NCBI RefSeq assembly: GCF_947487575.1
Contig: NZ_CANKXG010000008.1
Span: 1 to 64,000 of the forward strand
Direction: 5' to 3'
Length of the DNA: 64,000 nucleotides
Source: an uncultured Algibacter sp.
Lineage (GTDB): Bacteria; Bacteroidota; Bacteroidia; Flavobacteriales; Flavobacteriaceae
Part shown: positions 36,696 through 47,479 of the stretch, one piece after another
Numbering within the stretch: the stretch's first letter is position 1
Layout of the letters: the number at the start of each line of letters is the position of its first letter
Notes under the pieces: model-generated
The model's database searches: none
Told to the model about the DNA's origin: nothing
The model's input: only the letters and a program-made list of their open reading frames with translations
Made by a program: the position numbers and the translations under genes

Positions 36696-39677
36696 TTAAT
36701 TCTTGTCTTCTAATTTTTTTACACTATCGTACATAATTGGTGTTGCAATAAATAGTGATGAATATGTTCCTACAATAACACCTACTATTAAGGCAAACAT
36801 AAAGCCTCTAATAGAATCACCACCAAATATGAAGATGGCTAACAATACAACTAATGTTGTTAATGATGTATTTAAGGTTCTACTCAATGTACTGCTTAAT
36901 GATACGTTTACAACTTTATCAAATGTCCAACTTGTGTGCTCATTGAAGAATTCACGAATTCTATCGAATACTACCACGGTATCATTTAACGAGTAACCAA
37001 TTACTGTTAATATTGCTGCAATAAACGCTTGGTTTATTTCCATGTTAAATGGCATAAATTTGTATGTTAATGAGAATACACCTAGTACAATTAACACATC
37101 GTGGAATACCGCTGCTACTGCTCCTAAAGAGTATTGCCATTTCTTAAAACGAATTAAGATGTATAGGAATACTACGATTAACGACCCTAAAATTGCCCAG
37201 AAAGATGCTTGCTTAATATCATCGGCAATGGTTGGTGTTACTTTGTACGATTCCAGTAAACCTACTTGTTTGTTTTCATCATTTAAATCGATGAATTGCT
37301 GATAAGTTATGCCTTCTAAATGTGGCACTAAGGCTTGGTAAAGTGATTTTCTAATCTCTTCATCTATCGCTGCTCCAGACTCATTTACTTTATATTTAGT
37401 TGTAATTTTTAACTGGTTTGCATCTCCAAATGTTTTGGCATCTGCACTTCCAAATACTTCTGGACTTGATAATAAGTTTGTAACCTCTGAAGCACTTATA
37501 TCCTGTGCAAAACGCACTTGATAGGTTCTACCTCCAACAAAATCGACACCTTGGTTTAATCCATTTGTAAATAACGACCCTAAACTTAAAAGTATTAAAG
37601 CACCAGAAATAATAAAGGCTACTTTACGTTTCTTTAAAAAGTTGATATTGATATTTCTAAAAAGGTTTTTAGTTATACCTGTAGAGAAATCTAATTTCCC
37701 GCCACGATTAGCATACCAATCGATTAATAATCTAGTAATAAAAATAGCTGTAAATAAAGATGTTGCAATACCTATTAATAATGTAGTTGCGAAACCTTTA
37801 ATTGGCCCTGTACCAAAAATGAATAAGATTAATGCCGTTAAACCAGTTGTAACGTTGGCATCTAAAATTGATGACAAGGCATTACTAAATCCATCTTTAA
37901 TTGATTCTATTTGTCCTTTTCCTTTAGCTAATTCTTCTCGAATACGCTCAAAGATAAGTACGTTAGCATCTACCGACATACCAATGGTTAATACAATACC
38001 CGCAATACCAGGTAGTGTTAATACCGCTCCTAATCCTGATAAAATACCAAAGATTAACAATAGGTTTAATAACATAGCGATATCTGCGAATACACCTGCT
38101 TTTCCGTAATAGAAAATCATCCAAAGTAATACTAATACTAAGGCTATTAAGAATGACATGGTACCACTTTCAATAGCTTCTTTACCTAAAGATGGTCCTA
38201 CAACCTCACTTTGAATAATATCTGCAGATGCTGGTAATTTACCCGCACGTAATACGTTTGCTAAATCTATCGCTTCATTTAATGAGAAATCTCCTGATAT
38301 TGAAGAACTACCTCCCGCAATTGGACCTGTAGTTACTCCTGGAGCCGAATACACAACATTATCTAAAACAATTGCAATTTGACTACCTTGAGTGTATGCT
38401 TTTCCAGTCATTTCTTCCCAGATTTTAGCACCTTTAGCATTCATTTGCATAGACACCTCTGATTTTCCTGTTGGACCAAATTGGTTTCTAGCATCTGTTA
38501 CAACAGCACCGCTTAGTTGTGGTACATTTTCCCTGTTTCCTATTAAAGCGTATAAATCTACTACTTCACTATCTTTTTCTGGTTTGCCAAAAACAAACTT
38601 TGCATAACGTTGTTCTGCAGGAAGTAAAGCTCTTACCTCTGGTCTGTTTAAATAATCTAAAACCGTTTCTTTATCTTTAACCTCGAACTTAGCAATAATT
38701 GGCCCGCCTTGGTAACCAAGACCTCTAATTAACTTTCCAAGTGGGTTGTTTTCTACAACTGCTGTAGAGTCTGTTTCTGCATCTCCTAATAAATCATCAA
38801 TTTGATCGCTCTGTGCATCTTCTTCATCTTGAGGTTCTGCTTCTGTAACGTCATCAGTTTTAACAATACCTTTTAAAACAGCATTTGCTTGATCTATAAA
38901 TTGGTAGAATTGCTCACCTTTATAAGCATCCCAAAACTCTAACTGTGCAGTACTTTGTAATAAACTTGTAGCACGCTCAACATCTTTAACCCCTGGAAGT
39001 TCTACTAAAATACGACCAGAGTTTCCTAAACGTTGGATGTTTGGTGATGTCACACCAAACTCATCAATACGCTTACGTAACACCTCGAAAGCTGAAACTA
39101 TAGATTCGTCTATTTTTGTTTCTATAATAGCTTTTACATCATCATCAGACATACTACCATCAATCTCACCATCTAACTCTCGAGTATAAAATATATCTGG
39201 AGATGCCAATTTAGTATCGCCTTTAATATTATCAAATGCTATGAAGAAATCTTCTAAGTATGTATTTTGACTATTCTTTTGAATTTCTGAAGCATCTTCT
39301 AATGCTTTATTAAAAACTGGGTCGGTTGTATTATTTGCTAAACCTTTTAAGATATCTTTCACAGATACTTGAAGAATAACGTTAATACCTCCTTTTAAAT
39401 CTAAACCAAGATTCATGGCTTTTTGCTTCACTTCATTATAAGTGAATTTTGCAACACCAATATTATAAACCGTATCGGTTCCTTTTTCTTGAAGAAAGTT
39501 AGCTTCTTCTTGACTGCGTAGTGCACGATAATTTTCTTCCGATTCAGAAATCTTATTAATCGCTACTTCTTGTGCTTCTTTTTCAACTGAATTTGCTGTG
39601 AATGTGAATGATAATTGGTAAAGACTTACCAAACCAAACAAAATAGCAAATAATTTTACTAATCCTTTGTTTTGCAT
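36696..39677 (-). CDS. secDF: Fused protein translocase SecDF
   Basis: Proton-driven accessory of the Sec translocon, 993 residues, SecD and SecF in one chain as usual in Bacteroidota. SecD part: LGLDLKGGINVILQV near residue 92, RIDEFGVTSPNIQRLG in the P1 domain, then helices with GIVLTIGMSVDANVLIFERIREEL. SecF part: GLNQGVDFVGGRTYQVRF, GYSLNDTVVVFDRIREF and the end FGGDSIRGFMFALIVGVIVGTYSS. A good promoter lies just upstream. Confidence 0.96.
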   Translation of the reverse strand: MQNKGLVKLFAILFGLVSLYQLSFTFTANSVEKEAQEVAINKISESEENYRALRSQEEANFLQEKGTDTVYNIGVAKFTYNEVKQKAMNLGLDLKGGINVILQVSVKDILKGLANNTTDPVFNKALEDASEIQKNSQNTYLEDFFIAFDNIKGDTKLASPDIFYTRELDGEIDGSMSDDDVKAIIETKIDESIVSAFEVLRKRIDEFGVTSPNIQRLGNSGRILVELPGVKDVERATSLLQSTAQLEFWDAYKGEQFYQFIDQANAVLKGIVKTDDVTEAEPQDEEDAQSDQIDDLLGDAETDSTAVVENNPLGKLIRGLGYQGGPIIAKFEVKDKETVLDYLNRPEVRALLPAEQRYAKFVFGKPEKDSEVVDLYALIGNRENVPQLSGAVVTDARNQFGPTGKSEVSMQMNAKGAKIWEEMTGKAYTQGSQIAIVLDNVVYSAPGVTTGPIAGGSSSISGDFSLNEAIDLANVLRAGKLPASADIIQSEVVGPSLGKEAIESGTMSFLIALVLVLLWMIFYYGKAGVFADIAMLLNLLLIFGILSGLGAVLTLPGIAGIVLTIGMSVDANVLIFERIREELAKGKGQIESIKDGFSNALSSILDANVTTGLTALILFIFGTGPIKGFATTLLIGIATSLFTAIFITRLLIDWYANRGGKLDFSTGITKNLFRNININFLKKRKVAFIISGALILLSLGSLFTNGLNQGVDFVGGRTYQVRFAQDISASEVTNLLSSPEVFGSADAKTFGDANQLKITTKYKVNESGAAIDEEIRKSLYQALVPHLEGITYQQFIDLNDENKQVGLLESYKVTPTIADDIKQASFWAILGSLIVVFLYILIRFKKWQYSLGAVAAVFHDVLIVLGVFSLTYKFMPFNMEINQAFIAAILTVIGYSLNDTVVVFDRIREFFNEHTSWTFDKVVNVSLSSTLSRTLNTSLTTLVVLLAIFIFGGDSIRGFMFALIVGVIVGTYSSLFIATPIMYDSVKKLEDKN

Positions 39678-39725
39678 GTTATACTTTTTACGTCAAATTT
39701 TTAAACCTGAATATTTTCAGGCGAA

Positions 39726-39756
39726 CAAATATAGAATTTACTCTATAATTTGACAA
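39726..39756 (-). promoter_or_regulatory. secDF: Promoter of secDF with a small leader hairpin
   Basis: Minus strand: TTG (39756-39754), 20-base spacer, TATATTTG (39733-39726). The transcript would begin near 39720 and carry CCTGAAtattTTCAGG (about 39706-39721), a small 6-bp hairpin, before the start at 39677. Confidence 0.6.
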
Positions 39757-39920
39757 TTTTTTATTTTTTGGATATGATTCTTATAAATCTAATAGAGAAC
39801 AAGTTCTAATGGTAATCGTTTTCAATTCAATTTATTTAATGAAAGCAAATGGGTAAACTCTAATAATTTTGCATTTTGAAGTCATCATTTCTACTTCAAA
39901 AAAACAAAACATTATCCCAT

Positions 39921-40538
39921 TTAACAGATGGGTCCTGCTCTAACTTCTGGAATAACATGAAGTGGGTCACTTAATTGTATCGTAATAGCTCTACGAATTT
40001 TATAAGTGACATGTATTAGGTTATCTGTATAATCATAACTTAGGCTTTCTACAGATATATAGTTTGGATCTAAAAACCTATCGCTTTTTACCTCAACATT
40101 TAAACTTATAGCGCCATCAAAATCCCATCCAGAATGTTGTCCGTTTTGGATTTCGTAAACATTAATATCATAAATAATACTAGATTCTTGAAATGGTAAT
40201 TTTGATGAATCTTTATCCTGTGATTGAGAAGTAAATTGAAGTGCTAGCGTTTCTTGGTCTAGAAACAGTTGCTTTATACTGGCAATATCTGCATCACTGA
40301 AATACGTTATTTTCAGTTTACCAGCATCTAAAGAAAGGACTTTAATATTTTTAACCCCTAAATTTTGTAACTGCTGTTTTACATTAACTACCGCATCATC
40401 AGCTTGTTTAGATGTTAAATTAACATCTTCAAACTGCAATACAATTTCTTGATTAGGCACCGCTATTTGCTGTTGTGAAACAACACCAAATAAAGTTAAA
40501 CCAAAGATTAAAATACTAATGCACCATCTTGCAATCAT
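39921..40538 (-). CDS. Hypothetical exported protein (between mdh and secDF)
   Basis: 205 residues with a signal peptide (MIARWCISILIFGLTLFGVVSQ). I do not recognise a named family. The region 35-100 (DDAVVNVKQQLQNLGVKNIKVLSLDAGKLKITYFSDADIASIKQLF) has the beta-alpha pattern seen in the periplasmic P1 domain of SecD, which is encoded next door; that may be chance. It follows mdh by 74 bases and should be cotranscribed. Confidence 0.65.
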   Translation of the reverse strand: MIARWCISILIFGLTLFGVVSQQQIAVPNQEIVLQFEDVNLTSKQADDAVVNVKQQLQNLGVKNIKVLSLDAGKLKITYFSDADIASIKQLFLDQETLALQFTSQSQDKDSSKLPFQESSIIYDINVYEIQNGQHSGWDFDGAISLNVEVKSDRFLDPNYISVESLSYDYTDNLIHVTYKIRRAITIQLSDPLHVIPEVRAGPIC

Positions 40539-40612
40539 GGGCCAAATATAAAAAAATAAAGACTGTATTGCTACAGTCTTTATATAAATCTATGTTTTAT
40601 AATGTTTACGTA

Positions 40613-41539
40613 TTACACGTCTAACAATCCGTTAGTTTTTTTAACACCTTCTGCACTTGTTTGCATGTGTGCTTTTTCAGCATCACTTAAAGGAATATCG
40701 ACGATGCGTTCTATACCGTTTTTACCTAAAATTACTGGTACACCAATACAAATATCATTTAAACCATATTCACCTTCTAAGAATGTAGAACATGGAAACA
40801 TTTTCTTTTGATCACAAGCAATAGCTTGAACTAAACCACTTACTGCAGCTCCTGGTGCATACCAAGCAGAAGTTCCTAAAAGCCCTGTAAGTGTTGCTCC
40901 ACCAACTTTAGTGTCTGCAGCAACTTGCTCTAAACGTTTTGCACTTAAAAACTCAGAAACTCTAATACTATTTCTTGTAGCGTGACTTATTAATGGCACC
41001 ATACCTTTATCACTATGACCACCAATTACCATACCATCTATATCGCTAATAGGAGCTTCCATAGCCTCTGCTAATCTATATTTAAAACGAGCAGAATCTA
41101 AAGCACCACCCATTCCAATAATTCTGTTTTTTGGAATATCAAGTGTTTTATGTGCTAAATAGGTCATGGTATCCATTGGATTACTTACAACAATAAGAAC
41201 CATATTTGGAGAATGCTCAAGTAAACTAGATGACACAGCTTTTACAATACCAGCGTTGATACCAATTAACTCTTCACGAGTCATTCCTGGTTTACGAGGA
41301 ATACCAGAAGTAATTACACAAATATCACTATTTGCTGTTTTGCTATAGTCGTTTGTTACTCCTGTAATTTTAGTATCAAAACCATTTAATGATGCACATT
41401 GCATTAAATCCATGGCTTTTCCTTCAGCATAACCTTCTTTAATGTCTAACAACACTACTTCTGAAGCGAAGTTTTTAATAGCAATATACTCTGCACAACT
41501 TGCACCAACTGCTCCTGCACCTACAACTGTTACTTTCAT
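40613..41539 (-). CDS. mdh: Malate dehydrogenase
   Basis: TCA-cycle enzyme of the LDH-like malate dehydrogenase class, 308 residues. Rossmann motif GAGAVGASCAEY near residue 7, catalytic region VVSNPMDTMTYLAHK, IGMGGALDSARFKYRLAEAM and the catalytic His in VIGGHSDKGMVPL. NAD use is inferred from the acidic residue after strand 2 (LLDIKEG). Confidence 0.95.
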   Translation of the reverse strand: MKVTVVGAGAVGASCAEYIAIKNFASEVVLLDIKEGYAEGKAMDLMQCASLNGFDTKITGVTNDYSKTANSDICVITSGIPRKPGMTREELIGINAGIVKAVSSSLLEHSPNMVLIVVSNPMDTMTYLAHKTLDIPKNRIIGMGGALDSARFKYRLAEAMEAPISDIDGMVIGGHSDKGMVPLISHATRNSIRVSEFLSAKRLEQVAADTKVGGATLTGLLGTSAWYAPGAAVSGLVQAIACDQKKMFPCSTFLEGEYGLNDICIGVPVILGKNGIERIVDIPLSDAEKAHMQTSAEGVKKTNGLLDV

Positions 41540-41675
41540 TTTTCTTATTATTTTTTTATTAGTATTTAATTATTATTATCAATCTACAAAATTCAATATA
41601 AAACCTATTAATTTAAATGATTTTAATCATGAACTTCAATTATTTCATCAATAAATACGTGAAATTTAACTCCTG

Positions 41676-41683
41676 CAAAATTA
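41676..41683 (-). promoter_or_regulatory. mdh: Candidate -7 box of mdh
   Basis: TAATTTTG on the minus strand fits TAnnTTTG and lies just downstream of the preceding gene's terminator, giving an untranslated leader of about 130 bases. No -33 checked match. Confidence 0.35.
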
Positions 41684-41704
41684 CGAATTAAAATACTGTA
41701 AACG

Positions 41705-41738
41705 AAAAAAGCACAGGATAATATCCTGCGCTTTTTTT
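41705..41738. terminator. Intrinsic terminator between DUF6588 and mdh
   Basis: Stem AAAAAAGCaCAGGAT / ATCCTGcGCTTTTTT with a 3-base loop and one mismatch; A/T runs on both sides. It ends the DUF6588 transcript. Confidence 0.8.
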
Positions 41739-41793
41739 AAACAAAAATTAAATATAACTAACTAAAACTAAACAATTAATTTCTTTATAAATT

Positions 41794-42801
41794 CTATCTG
41801 AAACTAAAAGCAATTCCTGCTGATAGTGTGTTGTATTCTTGTAGTGTATAATCTCCAAAAATTTTGAAGAATCCTAAACTCAACCTTGCACCAATAGTCG
41901 TTCTAAAACCACTAGCGTCAAAATCTAAATTCAACGGATCTGTTACAGTTTCCACAATGGTTCCGCTACCCGTACTATAAGTTAAATCATAATCTCCCAA
42001 CATTTGCAAAGAAGAGCTTCCTCCAGAATACCCAATACCTCCGTAAATATTTATAACAGGAAAATTTAATGAGCCAATTGCTTGAACTGTAAAGGAGTTT
42101 AATTTAAACACGGCACTCTGATTACTACCTCCTAAAACATTTCCATCAATACCATAATCTACATTCATAGATGAATAAGCTGCTAATACCGAAACATGTA
42201 ATGGTAACTTATCCAAAGGGCCAAATATGCTTGTAATTTCTTTTTTAAGTCCTAAACCAAACAAATCTCCTTTTGCATCATCACTTCCCACCTTTGGCAC
42301 TAAACGCAACATAATGTCAAATTTATAAGGAAGTCCAACACTTAATTGCAGAGCAGGAGTTGGTACAGCATTCATTGGTAAATCTTCACTAATTCCTGAT
42401 GGCATATTAAATGACGCCGTAACACTTTGACCTTGTACAACTGCATTTACATTCATTTGAGCTCCATCATCTGAACCAAATAATGTAGGCGTAGTTGTTG
42501 AAGATGATGAAATACTTGTTAGACCTAAATCTGCTATATTAAAAATTTCATCCTCTGTTGGAGCCATAGACAAACTTGCACCAATAGAAATATCAAAACC
42601 TAGCTTTTTATGAACTTTAGCTGTATGATACCAGCCACTATTCATACCATATATCAATCCTTTCATTCCTGGAGCGATATATCCGGCGGTTAATTTTGAA
42701 GCATCATCCTTTGATGCCAACAAAATACTTTCTAATTCCTGAGATTTTGAAACATGTGCCACAAAAAAGAGCAAAATAAATAAGGGTATTTTTTTCATCA
42801 T
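41794..42801 (-). CDS. DUF6588 outer-membrane-like protein
   Basis: 335 residues with a signal peptide (MMKKIPLFILLFFVAHVSKSQ). Matches the DUF6588 pattern, with ASKLTAGYIAPGMKGLIYGMNSGWYHTAKVHKKLGFDISIGAS near the start and repeated amphipathic strands ending in FGDYTLQEYNTLSAGIAFSFR, whose final Phe-Arg is typical of outer-membrane beta-barrels. Function unknown. It follows gyrB but each gene has its own terminator. Confidence 0.8.
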   Translation of the reverse strand: MMKKIPLFILLFFVAHVSKSQELESILLASKDDASKLTAGYIAPGMKGLIYGMNSGWYHTAKVHKKLGFDISIGASLSMAPTEDEIFNIADLGLTSISSSSTTTPTLFGSDDGAQMNVNAVVQGQSVTASFNMPSGISEDLPMNAVPTPALQLSVGLPYKFDIMLRLVPKVGSDDAKGDLFGLGLKKEITSIFGPLDKLPLHVSVLAAYSSMNVDYGIDGNVLGGSNQSAVFKLNSFTVQAIGSLNFPVINIYGGIGYSGGSSSLQMLGDYDLTYSTGSGTIVETVTDPLNLDFDASGFRTTIGARLSLGFFKIFGDYTLQEYNTLSAGIAFSFR

Positions 42802-42900
42802 TAAAAATTTGGTTTTACAAACATAGGAAAAAAATCACACAAAACAACATTTTATCGAAAAAAAATGCTTTTAAACGGATATTTATTTGTTTTGTCGACA

Positions 42901-42936
42901 AAAAAAGCTCTAATAAATCCATATTAGAGCTTTTAT
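42901..42936 (-). terminator. Intrinsic terminator of gyrB
   Basis: Stem AAAAGCTCTAATA / TATTAGAGCTTTT with a 6-base loop; A/T tracts flank it. Located 24 bases past the gyrB stop. Confidence 0.85.
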
Positions 42937-42959
42937 ACTATAGTATTAAAATCTTTTAT

Positions 42960-44918
<1,959 letters not shown>

Positions 44919-44949
44919 TTAGTTTGTTTTAATTTATTTTAAAAACACC

Positions 44950-44957
44950 ACAAAACT
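44950..44957 (-). promoter_or_regulatory. gyrB: Candidate -7 box of gyrB
   Basis: TAGTTTTG on the minus strand fits TAnnTTTG. The matching -33 position would fall inside repeat copy C, which starts only 3 bases further upstream. A second candidate, TATATTTG, is at 45246-45253. Confidence 0.4.
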
Positions 44958-44960
44958 ATT

Positions 44961-45050
44961 TTGGGCGTTACCCTAAAGGGTCGGGCTTTACGTTTCAAGT
45001 CCTCGCACCTCCTTCGTCGGGCTGTGGGCTTTTCACTGCAATCCCTAACG
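44961..45050 (-). repeat. Dispersed intergenic repeat, copy C
   Basis: Inverted copy: reads TGGGCGTTACCCTAAAGGGT at its left end and ATCCCTAACGC at its right end. The middle has CACCTCCTTCGTCGGGCT, whose complement is shared with copy D. Shortest of the four copies at 90 bases. Confidence 0.75.
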
Positions 45051-45634
45051 CATTCATTTGCTAAATTCAAGCTCAAAACCAATCCTAATTTTCTGTTTGC
45101 CAGAGCTAATATTTAACTTTAAATGATCCCGATTTTCATCGGGATTAATTTAACTTACTGTTTTAATTTCGGTTTTTCAACCTCTTTAAAACAGAGTTTC
45201 ATTAACATAAAAAAAGACGCTAAATAGCATCCTTCTGAATACAAACAAATATACGAAATTTTGCGCCCTTTAAAAAGCATTTTAACGAGGTAAAACAATA
45301 ATTATCAACAATTGTTAATTACTCAAAAGTTGCTTAAATCGACTAAAAAGTGCTTTAAAATTGATTTTATGGTTTTCAATTTGCTTTACACAACTATCAA
45401 AACTCAAAACGCCTTAAATGGCATTTTTTAGCTTCTAGTTATACATCATTTCACTCACAAAAAGACAATCAAACTACATTAAACAGCTCTATTATTTTTA
45501 AAATACATTAAACATAAATAAGCAATTAACACAAATACACTAGCAACCTTTCAAATTAACTTTACCTTTTTTAATAATTTCATAATACAATACAGTATGT
45601 CTTTAAAAATAGTGTATACTCTATTTATTCTATA
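45051..45634. other. Long non-coding stretch between gyrB and the gat leader
   Basis: No gene found in the roughly 580 bases after repeat copy C. It contains one hairpin, ATCCCGAT-tttc-ATCGGGAT (45126-45145), and a second possible gyrB -7 box. The rest is AT-rich with no clear structure. Confidence 0.5.
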
Positions 45635-45642
45635 TATATTTG
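45635..45642 (+). promoter_or_regulatory. -7 box of the gat leader transcript
   Basis: TATATTTG is a perfect TAnnTTTG match. Transcription would start near 45649, about 10 bases before the leader peptide. No TTG -33 element at the usual spacing. Confidence 0.5.
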
Positions 45643-45658
45643 AACTCATTAAAAAATC

Positions 45659-45706
45659 ATGAGAAACAATAACAATAATAATAATTTCAATAATCCTAAT
45701 GTTTAG
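45659..45706 (+). CDS. Asn-rich leader peptide of the gatC-gatA-gatB/aspS operon
   Basis: Sixteen codons: ATG, AGA, seven Asn codons in a row, TTC, two Asn, CCT, Asn, GTT and TAG, encoding MRNNNNNNNFNNPNV, ten Asn of fifteen residues. The context before the ATG is A-rich, typical for starts in this phylum, which rarely uses Shine-Dalgarno pairing. The stop lies 4 bases before the antiterminator arm and 29 bases before a strong terminator. The product is not expected to act as a protein; ribosome movement through Asn codons would report Asn-tRNA supply to the downstream genes for tRNA-dependent Asn synthesis. Confidence 0.85.
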   Translation: MRNNNNNNNFNNPNV

Positions 45707-45766
45707 GGTGCGGAAGGTTATTGTTTAAAATATATAAAGCCTTCCGATATCGGAAGGCTTTTTTTT
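45707..45766 (+). promoter_or_regulatory. Transcription attenuator (terminator/antiterminator switch)
   Basis: Arms: region 2 CGGAAGGTT (45711-45719) can pair with AAGCCTTCCG (45738-45746) as an antiterminator; the latter is also the left arm of the terminator (45736-45748 with 45749-45761, then T to 45766). Region 1, AACAATAAC in the leader codons (45665-45673), is complementary to GTTATTGTT (45717-45725). A ribosome stalled on the Asn codons leaves region 2 free to antiterminate; one that reaches the stop covers it and the terminator forms. Mechanism inferred from classical amino-acid operon attenuators. Confidence 0.82.
45736..45766 (+). terminator. Attenuator terminator hairpin
   Basis: Perfect 26-base palindrome AAAGCCTTCCGAT/ATCGGAAGGCTTT followed by T to 45766. 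It lies upstream of the gatC-like gene and after no complete gene other than the leader, which is why a regulatory role is the best reading. Confidence 0.92.
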
Positions 45767-45809
45767 GAGACCATTTTAAAAGCGTCTTTATAATAAAAAA
45801 TCAAAAAAG

Positions 45810-46076
45810 ATGAGCAAAATTATGACAGTCGACGTATTGTCGAGTATTAAAGGAGCACAGCCATCCGAGGCTGTAAACAAGTTATTTGAGGTTATTAAAA
45901 ATGCCAACACAACAAATAATAACGCTTTCAATAATCACAATAACGCATTGTCTTTAAATGATTTAAGAGACGATGTGGTTATAGATAGTTCTGATACAGA
46001 AAAACAAATCATTATTGAAAACTTCCCAAAAGAAAAAAATGGCTATTTGGTAGTTTCTAAAGTTATAGAAGAATAA
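45810..46076 (+). CDS. gatC: Divergent GatC-like subunit with an Asn-rich tract
   Basis: 88 residues. The C-terminal part fits GatC: LRDDVV (52-57), then IENFPKEKNGYLVVSKVIE (69-87), matching the family's LRxDxv and naPxxxxgyfxVPkVie. The N-terminal helical half of typical GatC is hard to recognise, and residues 31-50 carry ten Asn in twenty. GatC clamps GatA and GatB together in the tRNA-dependent amidotransferase. It sits 2 bases before gatA. The tract might make its own synthesis sensitive to Asn-tRNA shortage; this is speculation. Start and frame are clear. Confidence 0.72.
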   Translation: MSKIMTVDVLSSIKGAQPSEAVNKLFEVIKNANTTNNNAFNNHNNALSLNDLRDDVVIDSSDTEKQIIIENFPKEKNGYLVVSKVIEE

Positions 46077-46078
46077 TT

Positions 46079-47479
46079 ATGAGCTCGCAGATATATAAAA
46101 TTCATCAGCAATTGATGAACAAAGACATTACTTGTACCGCGCTGGTTCAAGAAAAATTAAACTTACTACAACAGAACACTCATAATACGGTTAATACCCT
46201 ACTAGATACTTTAGCACTTGATTTGGCCGCCAAAGTAGATGCAAAAATAGCTAACGGAGAAACTATTGGTTTACTGGAAGGTATTCCTTTCGGGATTAAA
46301 GATGTGTACATGGTTCAGGGTACATATACTACAGCAAGTTCAGATTTGCTTAAAAACTACAAATCGGCTTACACCGCAACAGCAATTCAAAAATTATTGG
46401 ATGCTGGCGCTATACCGTTAGTAAAAGAAAACTGTGATAGTTTTGGTCACGGTTCTTCTTCCGAAAACACCATTTTTGGTGCCGTTAAAAACGCTATTAA
46501 CCCCGATTTAGTTGGTGGTGGTTCTAGTGGCGGTTCTGCGGTTAACGTAGCTAAAGATTATACCATTTTTTCTATTGGAGGAGATACTGGTGGTTCTGTT
46601 CGTCAACCAGCAGGTTACAATAATGTATATGGTTTAAAACCTACATACGGACGTATTTCGCGTTACGGATTAATGGCTTACGCATCATCAACAGATTGTG
46701 TGGGCCCTATTGCAAAATCAATCGAAGATATTCGCATTGTGCTAAATGTTATGAGTGGAAAAGATATTAAAGATCAAACGTCTTACGTTTCCGCGGAAAT
46801 AACTCAAGAGGCTATTTCAACTACTGATAATATAAAAACAGTTGGGTACTTTAAGAACTTTATTGAAACAGATGCTATTGATGCAAAAATCAAATCTGAT
46901 TTCTTAGAAACAATAGAAAAAATAAAAGCCAAAGGTATTCAAGTAAAAGCTTTAGATTTCTTTGAATCTGAAACTTTAGTTTCTACCTATTATACATTGG
47001 CCATGGCTGAAACCGCGTCTAACCTTTCTAGATTAGATGGTACAAATTATGGTAACCGTATTGAATCTGATAATTTAAAAGAAACTTATGCAGTAACACG
47101 TTCTGAGAATTTCTCTGAAGAAACAAAACGCAGAATTGTTGGTGGAAACCAAGTATTATCTCAAGGATTTTCAGATGAAATCTACTTAAAAGGATTAGCA
47201 CTTAGAGATAACATCGCTAACAATTTTGAAAATGATTTTCAAGAAGTAGATATTATCATTTCGCCTGTTACACCAAGTACACCTCCAAAAATTGGAGATA
47301 GTTTAAAAAATCCGCACGCCATGTATTTATCTGATGCCTATACGGTTGGTTTTAGTTTAGGGCAACTACCTACACTAACAATTCCTCAAGGGACTACAAC
47401 AGGCTTACAAATTACGGCTGCAAAACATAATGACGAACTCGTTTTGAAGTTTGCTAACTTCTTAAAAGACACGATATAA
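46079..47479 (+). CDS. gatA: Asp-tRNA(Asn)/Glu-tRNA(Gln) amidotransferase subunit A
   Basis: Amidase-signature subunit that releases ammonia from glutamine or asparagine, 466 residues. The Ser-cisSer-Lys centre is visible: GIPFGIKDVY (Lys) and VGGGSSGGSAVNVA followed by GGDTGGSVRQPAGYNNVYGLKPTYGRISRYGLMAYASS. C terminus with SPVTPSTPPKIGD and LGQLPTLTIPQG is normal. Its stop overlaps the next start by one base (TAATG). Confidence 0.95.
   Translation: MSSQIYKIHQQLMNKDITCTALVQEKLNLLQQNTHNTVNTLLDTLALDLAAKVDAKIANGETIGLLEGIPFGIKDVYMVQGTYTTASSDLLKNYKSAYTATAIQKLLDAGAIPLVKENCDSFGHGSSSENTIFGAVKNAINPDLVGGGSSGGSAVNVAKDYTIFSIGGDTGGSVRQPAGYNNVYGLKPTYGRISRYGLMAYASSTDCVGPIAKSIEDIRIVLNVMSGKDIKDQTSYVSAEITQEAISTTDNIKTVGYFKNFIETDAIDAKIKSDFLETIEKIKAKGIQVKALDFFESETLVSTYYTLAMAETASNLSRLDGTNYGNRIESDNLKETYAVTRSENFSEETKRRIVGGNQVLSQGFSDEIYLKGLALRDNIANNFENDFQEVDIIISPVTPSTPPKIGDSLKNPHAMYLSDAYTVGFSLGQLPTLTIPQGTTTGLQITAAKHNDELVLKFANFLKDTI

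Noticed and set aside
45736-45766. Terminator of an upstream gene
   Set aside because: The gene upstream (gyrB) runs leftward, so no rightward gene except the leader ends here; attenuation is the better explanation.
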